Notes: generated by a model not told the origin, from the letters alone. 64,000 nucleotides of DNA from Breznakia pachnodae (GCF_030814225.1 NZ_JAUSUR010000001.1:62001-126000); one strand, 5' to 3'; counted from the first letter of the stretch, positions 36,238-47,049 are shown. Program-made: numbers and translations.

Positions 36238-36251
36238 GTGATAAGTGCTAA
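36225..36251. promoter_or_regulatory. CIRCE operator 2 (clpB -35; also abuts the cca promoter)
   Basis: TTAGCACTG-N9-AAGTGCTAA on the plus strand. It covers the clpB -35 box and ends about 25 nt before the extended -10 of the divergent cca gene. Confidence 0.85.
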
Positions 36252-36273
36252 TATTTCTATTTTTTTCCATCAA

Positions 36274-36282
36274 TGCTATAAT
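36274..36282 (+). promoter_or_regulatory. extended -10 promoter of cca, 9 nt before the start codon
   Basis: TGCTATAAT (36274-36282). A transcript starting about 7 nt downstream would begin 2-3 nt before the cca ATG, leaving no room for a ribosome binding site. Confidence 0.6.
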
Positions 36283-36291
36283 GTTAATGCT

Positions 36292-37668
36292 ATGAAACTA
36301 AATCAACAATTTATTATACCTACCTATGTACAATTTGTATTAGACTTTCTTCATAATCATAATTATGAAGCTTTTTTAGTCGGTGGATGTGTACGTGATT
36401 TATTACTTGATCGTAGTGTTCATGATTTTGATATCACAACTAATTGTTTACCTGATGAACTATTAACTATAGCTAAGCAGGATAATATAACTGTAGTTCC
36501 TACTGGTCTTCAGCATGGTACCGTTACTTTTATTATTGACAAAGAACCTGTAGAAGTCACAACCTATCGAATCGAAGAAGACTATCTGAATCATCGTAAA
36601 CCTAGTCATGTTGAATTTACCCCCAGTCTTAAAGAAGATTTAAAGCGAAGAGACTTTACCATCAATGCTTTGTGTATAGATAACCATAAAATACTTGATT
36701 ACTTTGATGGACTTCAAGATTTAAATAACAGTATTATTCGTTGTATTGGTGATGCCAGTGAACGTTTCAATGAAGATGCATTACGAATATTACGAGCACT
36801 ACGATTTAAGTGTGTTCTTAACTTTACGATTGAACCACAGACGTATAAGGCAATTCAAACAAATGCACATCTTCTTTCCTCGATATCAAAAGAACGGATA
36901 CGAGATGAATTTATTAAACTTTTGGAATCTGATGAGGATGACTTATTATTGTTGCTTAGAGACTCTTATACGTTGTTAGAGATCATCCCTGAATACGAAC
37001 TCGCTTTTGATGTACCGCAGGAATCACGTTATCATATCTATGATGTATTTGATCATATGAATGCTGCACTTAACGCTAGTAAAGGAGCACCACTAACCCT
37101 TCGTTTAGCAATCTTGCTTCATGATTTAGAAAAAAAGAATTTTAAGACAATGGATACTAATAATCATGCACACTTTAAGGGACATGCACATGCCAGTGCC
37201 AAGTTGTCCAGAGTTATCTTAAATCGGCTTCGTTTTCCAAAAGCAATCATTAAAGATGTATATACTTTAATTGAATATCATGACTATTACTTGCAACCAA
37301 AGAAAAAAACAATTAGAAAATTTCTTTACAAGTTACAAGGAAACTTTACTCTTGCCTATCAAATTCTTGAAGTGCAGAAGTTTGATAACATGGGAAAAAA
37401 TCCTGATATTATAGAAGAAAAGAATCAGGTGATTGATGAAGTAATTGCACTTATTCAAGAAATGGAAAACAATCAGGAAGTCTATACAATTTATGGACTT
37501 AATGTAGATGGAAATGATATGATACAGCTAGGTTATCAAAGAGAAGAGATTAGTATTATTTTACAATATCTTCTAAAATATATTATTCATCATCAAGATA
37601 AAAATACCCATGAACATTTATTAAAAATTGCAGGAGGAAAATTTCATGAAATATCTAATCGCCAGTGA
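36292..37668 (+). CDS. cca: CCA tRNA nucleotidyltransferase
   Basis: This 458-residue class II nucleotidyltransferase adds or repairs the 3'-CCA of tRNA. The active-site motif is LVGGCVRDLLLDRSVHDFDIT, followed by RRDFTINAL, DALRILRALRF and a template region, then an HD domain (LLHDLEKKN). A GTG 54 nt upstream is in frame, but it lies in CIRCE sequence, and the residues between look untranslated. The ATG at 36292 lacks a Shine-Dalgarno, consistent with a leaderless mRNA. Confidence 0.93.
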   Translation: MKLNQQFIIPTYVQFVLDFLHNHNYEAFLVGGCVRDLLLDRSVHDFDITTNCLPDELLTIAKQDNITVVPTGLQHGTVTFIIDKEPVEVTTYRIEEDYLNHRKPSHVEFTPSLKEDLKRRDFTINALCIDNHKILDYFDGLQDLNNSIIRCIGDASERFNEDALRILRALRFKCVLNFTIEPQTYKAIQTNAHLLSSISKERIRDEFIKLLESDEDDLLLLLRDSYTLLEIIPEYELAFDVPQESRYHIYDVFDHMNAALNASKGAPLTLRLAILLHDLEKKNFKTMDTNNHAHFKGHAHASAKLSRVILNRLRFPKAIIKDVYTLIEYHDYYLQPKKKTIRKFLYKLQGNFTLAYQILEVQKFDNMGKNPDIIEEKNQVIDEVIALIQEMENNQEVYTIYGLNVDGNDMIQLGYQREEISIILQYLLKYIIHHQDKNTHEHLLKIAGGKFHEISNRQ

Positions 37669-38200
37669 TATACACGGCAGTGCATATTACGCAAAAAAAG
37701 TCACAGATGCATTCAAAGAATACGAGTGTGACTACTTACTACTCTTAGGAGATATCTTGTACCATGGACCTAGAAATCCATTGCCTAAAGATTATAATCC
37801 AAAGATAGTAATTGAATTGCTAAATGAAATGAAAGACAAAATTATTGCTTGTCGAGGAAATTGTGACAGTGAAGTAGACCAGATGGTTTTACAATTCCCA
37901 ATAACAAATACCTCACAGACACTTATTGAAGAAGACTATCGTATCTTCTTGTCTCATGGTCATGTGTATCATCCAGATCATTTACCTGAAGGTATCAGAC
38001 CTGGTGATGTATTTATGTTTGGACACATTCACATTCCAGTAATGGAAGAGAAAACTGGTGTTCACATTATTAATCCAGGTAGTGTATCCCTTCCGAAAGA
38101 AAATAACCCTCATACGTTTGGTGTATTGGAACACGATACATTCTCATTAATTGATGTAGAAGGTAATGTAATTAAAGATTATTTCATAAATAGAGATTAG
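37646..38200 (+). CDS. YfcE-family metallophosphoesterase
   Basis: This 184-residue protein shows the metal-binding set of the family: MKYLIASDIHGS (D-x-H), LLLGDILYHGP (GD), CRGNCDSEVD (GNCD), LSHGH and FGHIHIP (GHTH-like). E. coli YfcE hydrolyses phosphodiesters with Mn2+. The ATG at 37646 follows AGGAGG by 8 nt and lies within the last codons of cca, so the two are coupled. Confidence 0.93.
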   Translation: MKYLIASDIHGSAYYAKKVTDAFKEYECDYLLLLGDILYHGPRNPLPKDYNPKIVIELLNEMKDKIIACRGNCDSEVDQMVLQFPITNTSQTLIEEDYRIFLSHGHVYHPDHLPEGIRPGDVFMFGHIHIPVMEEKTGVHIINPGSVSLPKENNPHTFGVLEHDTFSLIDVEGNVIKDYFINRD

Positions 38201-38223
38201 CGAATAAATTATACATGTCAAAA

Positions 38224-38257
38224 AAAATCACTTCAACATTTTGTGAAGTGATTTTTT
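38224..38257. terminator. bidirectional terminator between yfcE-like and nrdI
   Basis: AATCACTTCA/TGAAGTGATT (38226-38235, 38243-38252) with A-run before and T-run after, between convergent genes. Confidence 0.88.
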
Positions 38258-38258
38258 G

Positions 38259-38615
38259 TTATGCTTCTAATAATTCTTTTACTGTTTTAACATCTTCATC
38301 ATCGCCATCGTTTTCGAATTTGTACATGCAAGGAACTCCATAGGTTTCTGCAACCACATCCCCTGCTTTCGCAAATACTTCTTCACCATGACTTCGATCT
38401 CCACTGGAAATAACACCTTTTAGATGATCCTTATTATTTGTTAAAAAGGCATCTACTTCATATGGAACTTCTCCATACCCATCAGTATATGTAACGACCA
38501 CAAAGTCTTCATTTACCTTTTCATCTCCACTTTCAATCTTTTCAAGATTTTCTAAATCTAATTTATCCAGAAACAATTCAATATTCCCAGTTCTTGATGC
38601 ATAAACTACTTTCAT
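38259..38615 (-). CDS. nrdI: NrdI flavodoxin
   Basis: This 118-residue flavodoxin-like protein matches NrdI: VVYASRTGNIELF at the FMN phosphate site, VVTYTDGYGEVP, and LKGVISSGDRSHGEEVFAKAGD. NrdI provides the oxidant for assembling the dimanganese tyrosyl radical cofactor of class Ib ribonucleotide reductase NrdF. No nrdE, nrdF or nrdH is in the window, so it is an orphan gene here. The ribosome binding site is AGGAGG. Confidence 0.92.
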   Translation of the reverse strand: MKVVYASRTGNIELFLDKLDLENLEKIESGDEKVNEDFVVVTYTDGYGEVPYEVDAFLTNNKDHLKGVISSGDRSHGEEVFAKAGDVVAETYGVPCMYKFENDGDDEDVKTVKELLEA

Positions 38616-38699
38616 ATCATTTCCTCCTATTGTTAACTATGACTAACATATTTAGATGATATCATCATTATTTATGAATTGCTTTTAGATTGACCAAGA

Positions 38700-40337
38700 T
38701 TATTCAAAATAGAAGTTACTAAAATCATATTTAAATGCACGGTAAGCATATTTTTCTGACGTGTATGTATACTCTCTTATCAGATTTCCTTCACTGTCAT
38801 ATTCATTAAAACAGTTAGACATACCTGAACTTGTTACTAAATGATCTTCATAGTTTTCAATGCTACTTACAATACTAGAATAAGGCAAAGCTACTTTCTT
38901 AGTAAGTGTATAAGTATTGTTTTCTTCATCAACTAAATATTGATAGTAATAGGATGCTTCTCCTTCTTGATAAGTTCCTGCTCCTTCAAAATTGCTCCAA
39001 TCCAAATCCGGTCTTGTTCGTGCAGCTGTATAGTTATTGTTGTACATTGAAACATAATAAGTACCATCTTCATTGCTTCCTTCATAAACTAAAGAATGCT
39101 GACCTGCCTGTGATACAAAGTCTCCCACTTTATCCAACAATAGAGATGTGTATTCAGTCCCTTCATATAGCGTTTCATCTGCAATTAGATAATCCAGTTC
39201 TGGATCCGTATTATAATTATCAATTTTAATAATTGTACTCACTTCTCGTGAACTTAATAATAAATCATCACCAATAATTTCCAGACTATTTAAATGAATC
39301 CAATCCAGTTCATCTCCACCATACGTATTTCCATCTTCTGGTGCAACAGCAAGATCATAAAGTTCTGGGAAGAAATCTTTCATATCCAACAGTTCTCTTA
39401 CCTCTCCTGTATCTAAATCAAGAGCTACTACAATATCTTCGATTGTATCTGCATCATTTTCATTTGCCAATATTAATAACTGATTATTATCTTCATCATA
39501 AATGAAATCATGGTGTTGTTCATAACCATCTATTTCATAAAATTTTACCATTTTACCCAGACCATTCACTTGAACAAAACCATCAGCTTTATAAGAATAA
39601 AGCATCGTATTATCAATAAACAAAATCCGATCACTTCGATATCCATTTAAAGGTAATTCATTTCTTAAGGTACCATTATTATCATAAAGATAAATATTAG
39701 AGTTAAAACTCTTATCGTGCCCTAACAAAGCAAACAAACCGCTACTTAATTCTTCACTACTTGTGCCATCAGTTGTTTCAAGTTGAGTCTCAATGGTATC
39801 ACTACATTCTGGCATTGTCACATCAAACGTATATGTTTGATCATTTTTACCATCGGATAATTCTGCAGTGATTACATTTTTTTCGCCTAATACACTACCA
39901 ATAATTTGAAATACACTATTTCCATTTGATAACTCATATTTTTTAGCACTTTCACTATAGTCACTATATCCATCGGTTTGAATAGTATAATCTAATGACT
40001 TAATCTCATTATTACTAGTAAGTAAAACAAATGATGAATTTCCACTTCCATATGGATTGTATACCAAGACTGGTTCTTCAATTTTTTCTGATAATTCTTC
40101 AAGTTTCTCATCAATTACTTGCTGATAGTTATCACTGTAGATATCACCTTCTTCTGGTATTTCCACTTCATAAATATCATCACCCATAGATTCACTTTCC
40201 ACTAAATCAATATTTTCTCGATACCAGTCCAGACTACCTTCTTTCGCTGATAAAGATCTGCTTCCTACCACAAAACACCCTACTGCAACAACAATAACCA
40301 AAATGCAGCCAACAACTATTTTATATTTTTTTCTCAT
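38700..40337 (-). CDS. membrane-anchored arylsulfate sulfotransferase-family protein
   Basis: This 545-residue protein has an N-terminal signal anchor (about 8-27) and a large beta-propeller ASST domain. Residues matching the E. coli AssT active site are visible: His in EQHHDFIYD, His in DWIHLNSLEI, Arg in LLSSREVSTIIKI, and His in GQHSLVYEG. AssT moves sulfate from phenolic sulfates to phenols outside the cell without PAPS. The Met at 40337 has GAGGAAG; the upstream ATG at 40403 does not. Known gut homologues act on drug and dietary sulfates; the substrate here is not known. Confidence 0.85.
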   Translation of the reverse strand: MRKKYKIVVGCILVIVVAVGCFVVGSRSLSAKEGSLDWYRENIDLVESESMGDDIYEVEIPEEGDIYSDNYQQVIDEKLEELSEKIEEPVLVYNPYGSGNSSFVLLTSNNEIKSLDYTIQTDGYSDYSESAKKYELSNGNSVFQIIGSVLGEKNVITAELSDGKNDQTYTFDVTMPECSDTIETQLETTDGTSSEELSSGLFALLGHDKSFNSNIYLYDNNGTLRNELPLNGYRSDRILFIDNTMLYSYKADGFVQVNGLGKMVKFYEIDGYEQHHDFIYDEDNNQLLILANENDADTIEDIVVALDLDTGEVRELLDMKDFFPELYDLAVAPEDGNTYGGDELDWIHLNSLEIIGDDLLLSSREVSTIIKIDNYNTDPELDYLIADETLYEGTEYTSLLLDKVGDFVSQAGQHSLVYEGSNEDGTYYVSMYNNNYTAARTRPDLDWSNFEGAGTYQEGEASYYYQYLVDEENNTYTLTKKVALPYSSIVSSIENYEDHLVTSSGMSNCFNEYDSEGNLIREYTYTSEKYAYRAFKYDFSNFYFE

Positions 40338-40413
40338 AGACTTCCTCACTTCACTTACATTAAAGATAAAGAAGAAATGTGATGGTTTTGTGTATGTTTC
40401 CAATAAATTAAAT

Positions 40414-40445
40414 GAAAAAAATGCGTAACATAAATACGCATTTTC
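40414..40445 (-). terminator. terminator of the small membrane protein gene
   Basis: ATGCGTA/TACGCAT (40421-40441) extended by A/T pairs, with TTTTTTTC following on the minus strand. Confidence 0.8.
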
Positions 40446-40450
40446 CTTAC

Positions 40451-40648
40451 TCAGTTTGTTTTTTCGTTTCTTTTCGCTCTTATACCTATAACAATAAAAG
40501 CGATACCTGCAACATCAAGGATTAGTCGTAAAACTCCTAAATCTCTTAACTCTGATGCTGTGTCTGGTGATGTTGCAACTACTTGCAGGATAACTCCAAG
40601 AAGTAACAAAGCAATTCCTATACCAATTGTTTTTGTATGTTTATTCAT
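40451..40648 (-). CDS. small two-helix membrane protein, unknown function
   Basis: This 65-residue protein consists of two membrane helices (about 7-26 and 42-57) joined by a short polar loop, with basic ends. It has a CGGAGGG ribosome binding site and its own terminator, which supports it being real. I do not recognise a family. Confidence 0.7.
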   Translation of the reverse strand: MNKHTKTIGIGIALLLLGVILQVVATSPDTASELRDLGVLRLILDVAGIAFIVIGIRAKRNEKTN

Positions 40649-40705
40649 AGACCCTCCGTTAAACTACATAATTATAACATAGGTTTGAATAAAACCAACA
40701 AGGAG

Positions 40706-40987
40706 TTAGTTCCCATCTAGTGAATGATAGAAAGCTCTTAATTCTAATTTTGTTATGTCAGATAGTTTTGTATAAGATATTCCTTCAATTGCTCCCTGAA
40801 TGCCATACAACATGCTTAGGCAAGCTCCAGAATCCACTTGTTCTCTTATTTTTATAAATACATTCATACTACCTTCTTTGTATAGTTCTTCAGGTGTATG
40901 AATTCCAATTTCATTAAGGTTAGATACAAGTACTTTTCCTACATTTGGTAAATCTGTTAGTTCCACAATAAACTCTACGACACACAA
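40706..40987 (-). CDS. stand-alone TfoX C-terminal domain protein
   Basis: This 93-residue protein matches the TfoX/Sxy C-terminal helix-hairpin-helix domain: LTDLPNVGKVLVSNLNEIGIHTPEELYKEGS, then the helical LSMLYGIQGAIEG. The N-terminal TfoX domain is absent. In Gammaproteobacteria TfoX promotes competence with CRP; isolated C-terminal domains in Bacillota have no established role. It overlaps the 3' end of the preceding gene by 13 nt as the last member of the TetR operon. Confidence 0.8.
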   Translation of the reverse strand: MCVVEFIVELTDLPNVGKVLVSNLNEIGIHTPEELYKEGSMNVFIKIREQVDSGACLSMLYGIQGAIEGISYTKLSDITKLELRAFYHSLDGN

Positions 40988-41295
40988 TCATATGCATCAA
41001 GTGCTGGAACTAAACAGTTGGTAACACCTGTAATACCGCAGACTGCTAGCGTCATTAAGATTGTATCTTTGATTTCACCTCTTGTGGCTCCTGCCATCTT
41101 TGCCATTGGTACATGCGCCACTACTGCTTGTGGTTGCATTTGTGAAGCTCTAATTCCAATATAAATTAATTGCCTTGTTTTATCATCCAAACTACCTTCT
41201 GTAGATAATGCATTGATTAACCCACCAAATGCCTGTGCCACTTCCGGCGACTCTTCTAAAAAGAGTTGATAACCACTTTTCTTTTCATTACTCAT
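40975..41295 (-). CDS. carboxymuconolactone decarboxylase (AhpD-like) family protein without CxxC
   Basis: This 106-residue helical protein fits the CMD family (AFGGLINALSTEGSLDDKTRQLIYIGIRASQ; MAGATRGEIKDTILM). In AhpD-type members a C-x-x-C-x3-H motif sits where this protein has Q-P-Q-A-V-V-A-H, so both redox cysteines are missing while the His remains. A peroxidase role is therefore unlikely; the actual activity is unknown. It is the third gene of the TetR operon. Confidence 0.85.
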   Translation of the reverse strand: MSNEKKSGYQLFLEESPEVAQAFGGLINALSTEGSLDDKTRQLIYIGIRASQMQPQAVVAHVPMAKMAGATRGEIKDTILMTLAVCGITGVTNCLVPALDAYDCVS

Positions 41296-41311
41296 ATTCT
41301 AATCCTTCTTT

Positions 41312-41554
41312 CTAATGAACATCTTTCCATGCAGGTAGCTTACTCATCATATCTTTTGCGACACTTTGCGCTACTTCATGATCCAACCCCTGTGTTTTTA
41401 TAATAAATGAAGTCATTCCATCTAATCGCTCATCATATGTTTGTAATGTACCATCTGCATTTGCGCAATGTACACAATAATCTTTACTTTCATCTTCTAA
41501 TGGATAATCTTTCTTTTCTCTAAGTGGCATTCCACAAGATATACATGTTTTCAT
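41312..41554 (-). CDS. small zinc-ribbon protein
   Basis: This 80-residue protein begins MKTCISCGMPL and continues with DYCVHCANADG, giving two CxxC pairs (residues 4/7 and 27/30) for one Zn2+, then an amphipathic helical tail. It matches the putative zinc-ribbon family often found beside TetR or AraC regulators. The AGGAGG ribosome binding site lies 12 nt after the tetR stop. Confidence 0.85.
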   Translation of the reverse strand: MKTCISCGMPLREKKDYPLEDESKDYCVHCANADGTLQTYDERLDGMTSFIIKTQGLDHEVAQSVAKDMMSKLPAWKDVH

Positions 41555-41566
41555 AATGATTTCCTC

Positions 41567-42133
41567 CTATTTTTTAATCATTTTGATAAAGGTGTCAACT
41601 AATTCATTCTTGTATTTTTTTATTACTGAAGTGTTTGGTGCAAATAAGTCACGATTCAACAAATAATAATGTAATAGTCCAACCCAACTGTTAAATGCAA
41701 AGTTTAAAGGAATATCTACAATCTTTTCTCTTTCTAACACTTTTTCCAAATGATGCGATGCAGCAGACTGGATTGAAATATAACTTACTGTCGCCTCTTT
41801 AGGAAGCCTATGACGTTCATTAATAAAGTTTATATAGAAATCCTCATATTCTTCGATTGCTTCAATATGCGCATATAACGCATCTTCTAACGGCATTGAT
41901 GATACAGATATTTCGTGTAGTCGAGTTGTTAGTTTATTTCCAAACTCTCCAATCACAAAAATTAACAGATCTTCTTTGGTTGGAAAATGAGAAAAGATAG
42001 AGCCGTGGGCTACCTCTGATTGCTTAGCAATCTCACTGGTGGATACTTGAAATCCTTCCTGTGCATAAAGCATATATGCATTCTCTACAATCTTTTCCTT
42101 TGTTTTTTCTTTCTGTAATTGACGTTTATTCAT
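41567..42133 (-). CDS. TetR-family transcriptional regulator
   Basis: This 188-residue protein has an N-terminal TetR helix-turn-helix (about 10-55: ENAYMLYAQEGFQVSTSEIAKQSEVAHGSIFSHFPTKEDLL) and a helical ligand-binding domain. It is first in an operon with the zinc-ribbon, CMD-like and TfoX-C genes. A perfect palindrome at its own promoter is the probable operator, so it should repress itself and the three genes behind it. The inducer is unknown. Confidence 0.93.
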   Translation of the reverse strand: MNKRQLQKEKTKEKIVENAYMLYAQEGFQVSTSEIAKQSEVAHGSIFSHFPTKEDLLIFVIGEFGNKLTTRLHEISVSSMPLEDALYAHIEAIEEYEDFYINFINERHRLPKEATVSYISIQSAASHHLEKVLEREKIVDIPLNFAFNSWVGLLHYYLLNRDLFAPNTSVIKKYKNELVDTFIKMIKK

Positions 42134-42150
42134 ATTGACACCTCACTCAT

Positions 42151-42192
42151 TGAGTATATACTCATTATAATTGTGAACAAAAATTTTGTCAA
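42151..42192 (-). promoter_or_regulatory. promoter and palindromic operator of the TetR operon
   Basis: Minus-strand TTGACA (42187-42192), 17-nt spacer, TATAAT (42164-42169), a consensus promoter. The palindrome TGAGTATATACTCA (42151-42164) overlaps the -10 end and the start point, a typical place for TetR-family repression. Confidence 0.82.
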
Positions 42193-42221
42193 CAAAAAAA
42201 GTAAGCAACAAATTGCTTACT
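42192..42221 (-). terminator. terminator of the hrcA-grpE-dnaK-dnaJ operon
   Basis: AGTAAGCAA/TTGCTTACT (42200-42221) followed by seven T on the minus strand. The dnaJ stop codon lies inside the stem and the T-run touches the tetR -35 box. Confidence 0.85.
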
Positions 42222-43326
42222 TAAATGCTTTCTTGAATTTATCAAACGGTGATTCATACTTTCCAGTATCACGCAGTTTTGCATAAAGTTCCTTTTCTTG
42301 TTTTGAAAGTTTCTTAGGAATTTCAACTTTTACTTCAACATATTGATCACCTTGGTAACCTCTTGTTGATTTCACTCCCTTACCTTTCAAACGGAATTTA
42401 GTTCCACTTTGCGTTCCTGCTGGAATCTTCAAAGAAACATCACCATATACAGTTGGAATATCTAACTCTGTACCCAACACTGCATCAATGTTACTGATTG
42501 GAACTGAAATACGAATATCATTTCCATCACGTACAAATGATTTATGTGGAGCAACTAATATCTCAATGTATAAGTCTCCATTTGGTCCACCATTGACTCC
42601 TTTTTCTCCTTTATTGGAAATACGAATCTGTTGACCACTTTGAATTCCTGCTGGAATTTTAATATCTAACTTTACACGTTTGTGTTCATGTCCACTACCA
42701 TGACATTTTGGACATTTATTCTTAATTGTCTTTCCTGTTCCATGACAAGTTGGACATACACTTTCACTTTGGAACACTCCAAAAGCAGTTCTTTGTTGAG
42801 TTACAACACGACCACTACCATGACATGTCTCACAGGTTTCAATGTCATCTTTACTTTTAGCACCGCTACCTAGACACTCACTACATTGCTCATCAACTTC
42901 CAAAGATATTTCTTCTGTTTTACCAAAGACAGCATCCATAAAGTCAACACGCATCTGCATAAAGCGATCATTTCCTTTTTGGGGACCTGTAGATGCTCTT
43001 GATTGACCACCACCAAATCCTCCACCAAAGAAAGAACCAAATATATCTTCAAATCCACCGAAGTCAGAGAATCCCTGACCACCACCGAAGCCTTGACCTT
43101 GTCCATCTAAACCAGCATGACCAAATTGATCATAAGTTGCTTTTTTCTGCGAGTCACTCAATACTTCGTAAGCTTCATTTACTTCTTTAAATTTTTCTTC
43201 TGCGCCTTCGTCACTATTTACATCAGGATGATATTTCTTCGCCATCTTTCGATAGGCTTTCTTAATATCCTGATCACTCGCTCCCTTAGCCAGTCCTAAC
43301 ACTTCGTAATAATCTCTTTTTGCCAT
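42217..43326 (-). CDS. dnaJ: chaperone DnaJ
   Basis: This 369-residue type I J-protein has the J domain with HPD ([12 protein letters not shown]), a Gly/Phe-rich linker (about 75-110), four zinc motifs [24 protein letters not shown] and CPKCHGSG, and C-terminal client-binding domains. It stimulates the DnaK ATPase. It is last in the operon, 86 nt after dnaK. Confidence 0.98.
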   Translation of the reverse strand: MAKRDYYEVLGLAKGASDQDIKKAYRKMAKKYHPDVNSDEGAEEKFKEVNEAYEVLSDSQKKATYDQFGHAGLDGQGQGFGGGQGFSDFGGFEDIFGSFFGGGFGGGQSRASTGPQKGNDRFMQMRVDFMDAVFGKTEEISLEVDEQCSECLGSGAKSKDDIETCETCHGSGRVVTQQRTAFGVFQSESVCPTCHGTGKTIKNKCPKCHGSGHEHKRVKLDIKIPAGIQSGQQIRISNKGEKGVNGGPNGDLYIEILVAPHKSFVRDGNDIRISVPISNIDAVLGTELDIPTVYGDVSLKIPAGTQSGTKFRLKGKGVKSTRGYQGDQYVEVKVEIPKKLSKQEKELYAKLRDTGKYESPFDKFKKAFK

Positions 43327-43370
43327 CGCAAAACCTCCTAATCCCTACAAACTATGATATCACATAGAGA

Positions 43371-43397
43371 GAAGTCCTAGTCAAAAACTAGAACTTC
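43371..43397 (-). repeat. hairpin in the dnaK-dnaJ gap
   Basis: GAAGTTCTAGT/ACTAGGACTTC (43371-43397) forms an 11-bp stem with one G-U pair and a 5-nt loop, followed by TCTCTC and not by a T-run. It may be an mRNA-processing or stability element between the two chaperone genes. Confidence 0.45.
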
Positions 43398-43412
43398 AAA
43401 TCTACAACTATC

Positions 43413-45850
<2,438 letters not shown>

Positions 45851-45859
45851 TTTAATCTC

Positions 45860-46873
45860 CTAACCATCATCACGATATAAATCCTCAATCACTTTTGCCA
45901 TATATTCCATCAAAGCGACGATTTTGTTATACGGCATTCTTGTTGGTCCTACCACCATCAGTTGGCCTTCTTCTTCATTGCTCAACTTGATTTTACTAGT
46001 AATAACTGAAACATTTTCCATTGGAATCACCTGATTATCAGTACCGATTCGAATTGAAATATCTTCATTACTACTACCAAGTTGGCGCCACACTGATGAA
46101 TCCTCCAAAAACTTCATCAATTGCTTCAATTTTTCAATATCCGCGAATTCTGGTTGATAAAGCATGTTAGAAGCTCCTGAAGTATAAACATTATCAGATG
46201 CGAATTTCACAAAAGCACTTGTAAATGCTTGAAATAAGATCTCATGTCTTGAAACCTGACTTGATAACATTGGTCGAATTTCATCCATCTTGTTTACTAC
46301 TTCACTAATTGGTGTACCTGCTAAATGATCATTAAGAATATTGCAACATGTCTGTATATCCTTTAATGAAACATTTTCATCAAAGTGGAATGTTTTATTC
46401 TCTGTATGACCATGGCTGGTAATAAATACGCAGACAGCACTTCTTTCATTGATTGGAAAGATCTGTATGTGCTGGAGTGTTTGTGAACTTGTTTCAGGAC
46501 CAAGAACTACTGATGTAAGGTTGGTCATCTGCGATAAGATATCACAGCTTTTCACAACGATTTCTTCCATCGTATAATGTCGTTCCTTGAACACTTCACT
46601 AAGCGCATTCTGTACTCCACTATCCAGTTGGGTATCCATTAAATTCTCTACATAATAACGATAACCTTTACTTGATGGAATTCTTCCTGATGAAGTATGA
46701 GTTTTTTCAAGCAAACCATAATCTTCAAGGATAGCCATTTCATTTCGTAAAGTCGCACTAGAAACACTGATTTCTAATAAAGTCATAAGACGTTTAGATC
46801 CAACTGGTTCCGCAGTTTTTGTAAACTCATCTATAATAGTTTTTAAGATGAGTGTCTGTCTTGGTGTTAACAT
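45860..46873 (-). CDS. hrcA: heat-inducible transcription repressor HrcA
   Basis: This 337-residue repressor has an N-terminal winged helix (MLTPRQTLILKTIIDEFTKTAEPVGSKRL; SSATLRNEMAILEDYGLLEKTHTSSGRIPS) and the HrcA-C domain with VVGPTRMPYNKIVALMEYM. It binds CIRCE and is kept active by GroEL. The ATG at 46873 follows AAAGAGGTG; the in-frame TTG-type start at 46894 lies inside a CIRCE-like repeat. It should repress its own operon and clpB. Confidence 0.97.
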   Translation of the reverse strand: MLTPRQTLILKTIIDEFTKTAEPVGSKRLMTLLEISVSSATLRNEMAILEDYGLLEKTHTSSGRIPSSKGYRYYVENLMDTQLDSGVQNALSEVFKERHYTMEEIVVKSCDILSQMTNLTSVVLGPETSSQTLQHIQIFPINERSAVCVFITSHGHTENKTFHFDENVSLKDIQTCCNILNDHLAGTPISEVVNKMDEIRPMLSSQVSRHEILFQAFTSAFVKFASDNVYTSGASNMLYQPEFADIEKLKQLMKFLEDSSVWRQLGSSNEDISIRIGTDNQVIPMENVSVITSKIKLSNEEEGQLMVVGPTRMPYNKIVALMEYMAKVIEDLYRDDG

Positions 46874-46887
46874 TTTTTCACCTCTTT

Positions 46888-46914
46888 CTAGCACTCGAAT
46901 TCAACGTCTGCTAA
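46888..46914 (-). promoter_or_regulatory. degenerate CIRCE operator, downstream of the hrcA -10
   Basis: Plus-strand CTAGCACTC-N9-GTCTGCTAA (46888-46914). The left arm is nearly consensus; the right arm has two to three deviations. It sits just before the ribosome binding site. Confidence 0.65.
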
Positions 46915-46915
46915 C

Positions 46916-46944
46916 AGTATATAACAGAAGTTTAGCACTGTCAA
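46916..46944 (-). promoter_or_regulatory. promoter of the hrcA operon
   Basis: Minus-strand TTGACA (46939-46944), 17-nt spacer, TATACT (46916-46921). Confidence 0.85.
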
Positions 46945-46958
46945 CTCATTAGTGCTAA
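46932..46958 (-). promoter_or_regulatory. CIRCE operator at the hrcA -35 box
   Basis: TTAGCACTG-N9-TAGTGCTAA (46932-46958) overlaps the -35 hexamer of the hrcA promoter. HrcA bound here would block RNA polymerase. Confidence 0.9.
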
Positions 46959-47049
46959 TTTCTGTTAATTTTTCATATTTCCCATATTCTATGGGCTTTT
47001 ATCACGAAATTTATAACTAGTCATCACATGAAATACACAAACAAGCGAT

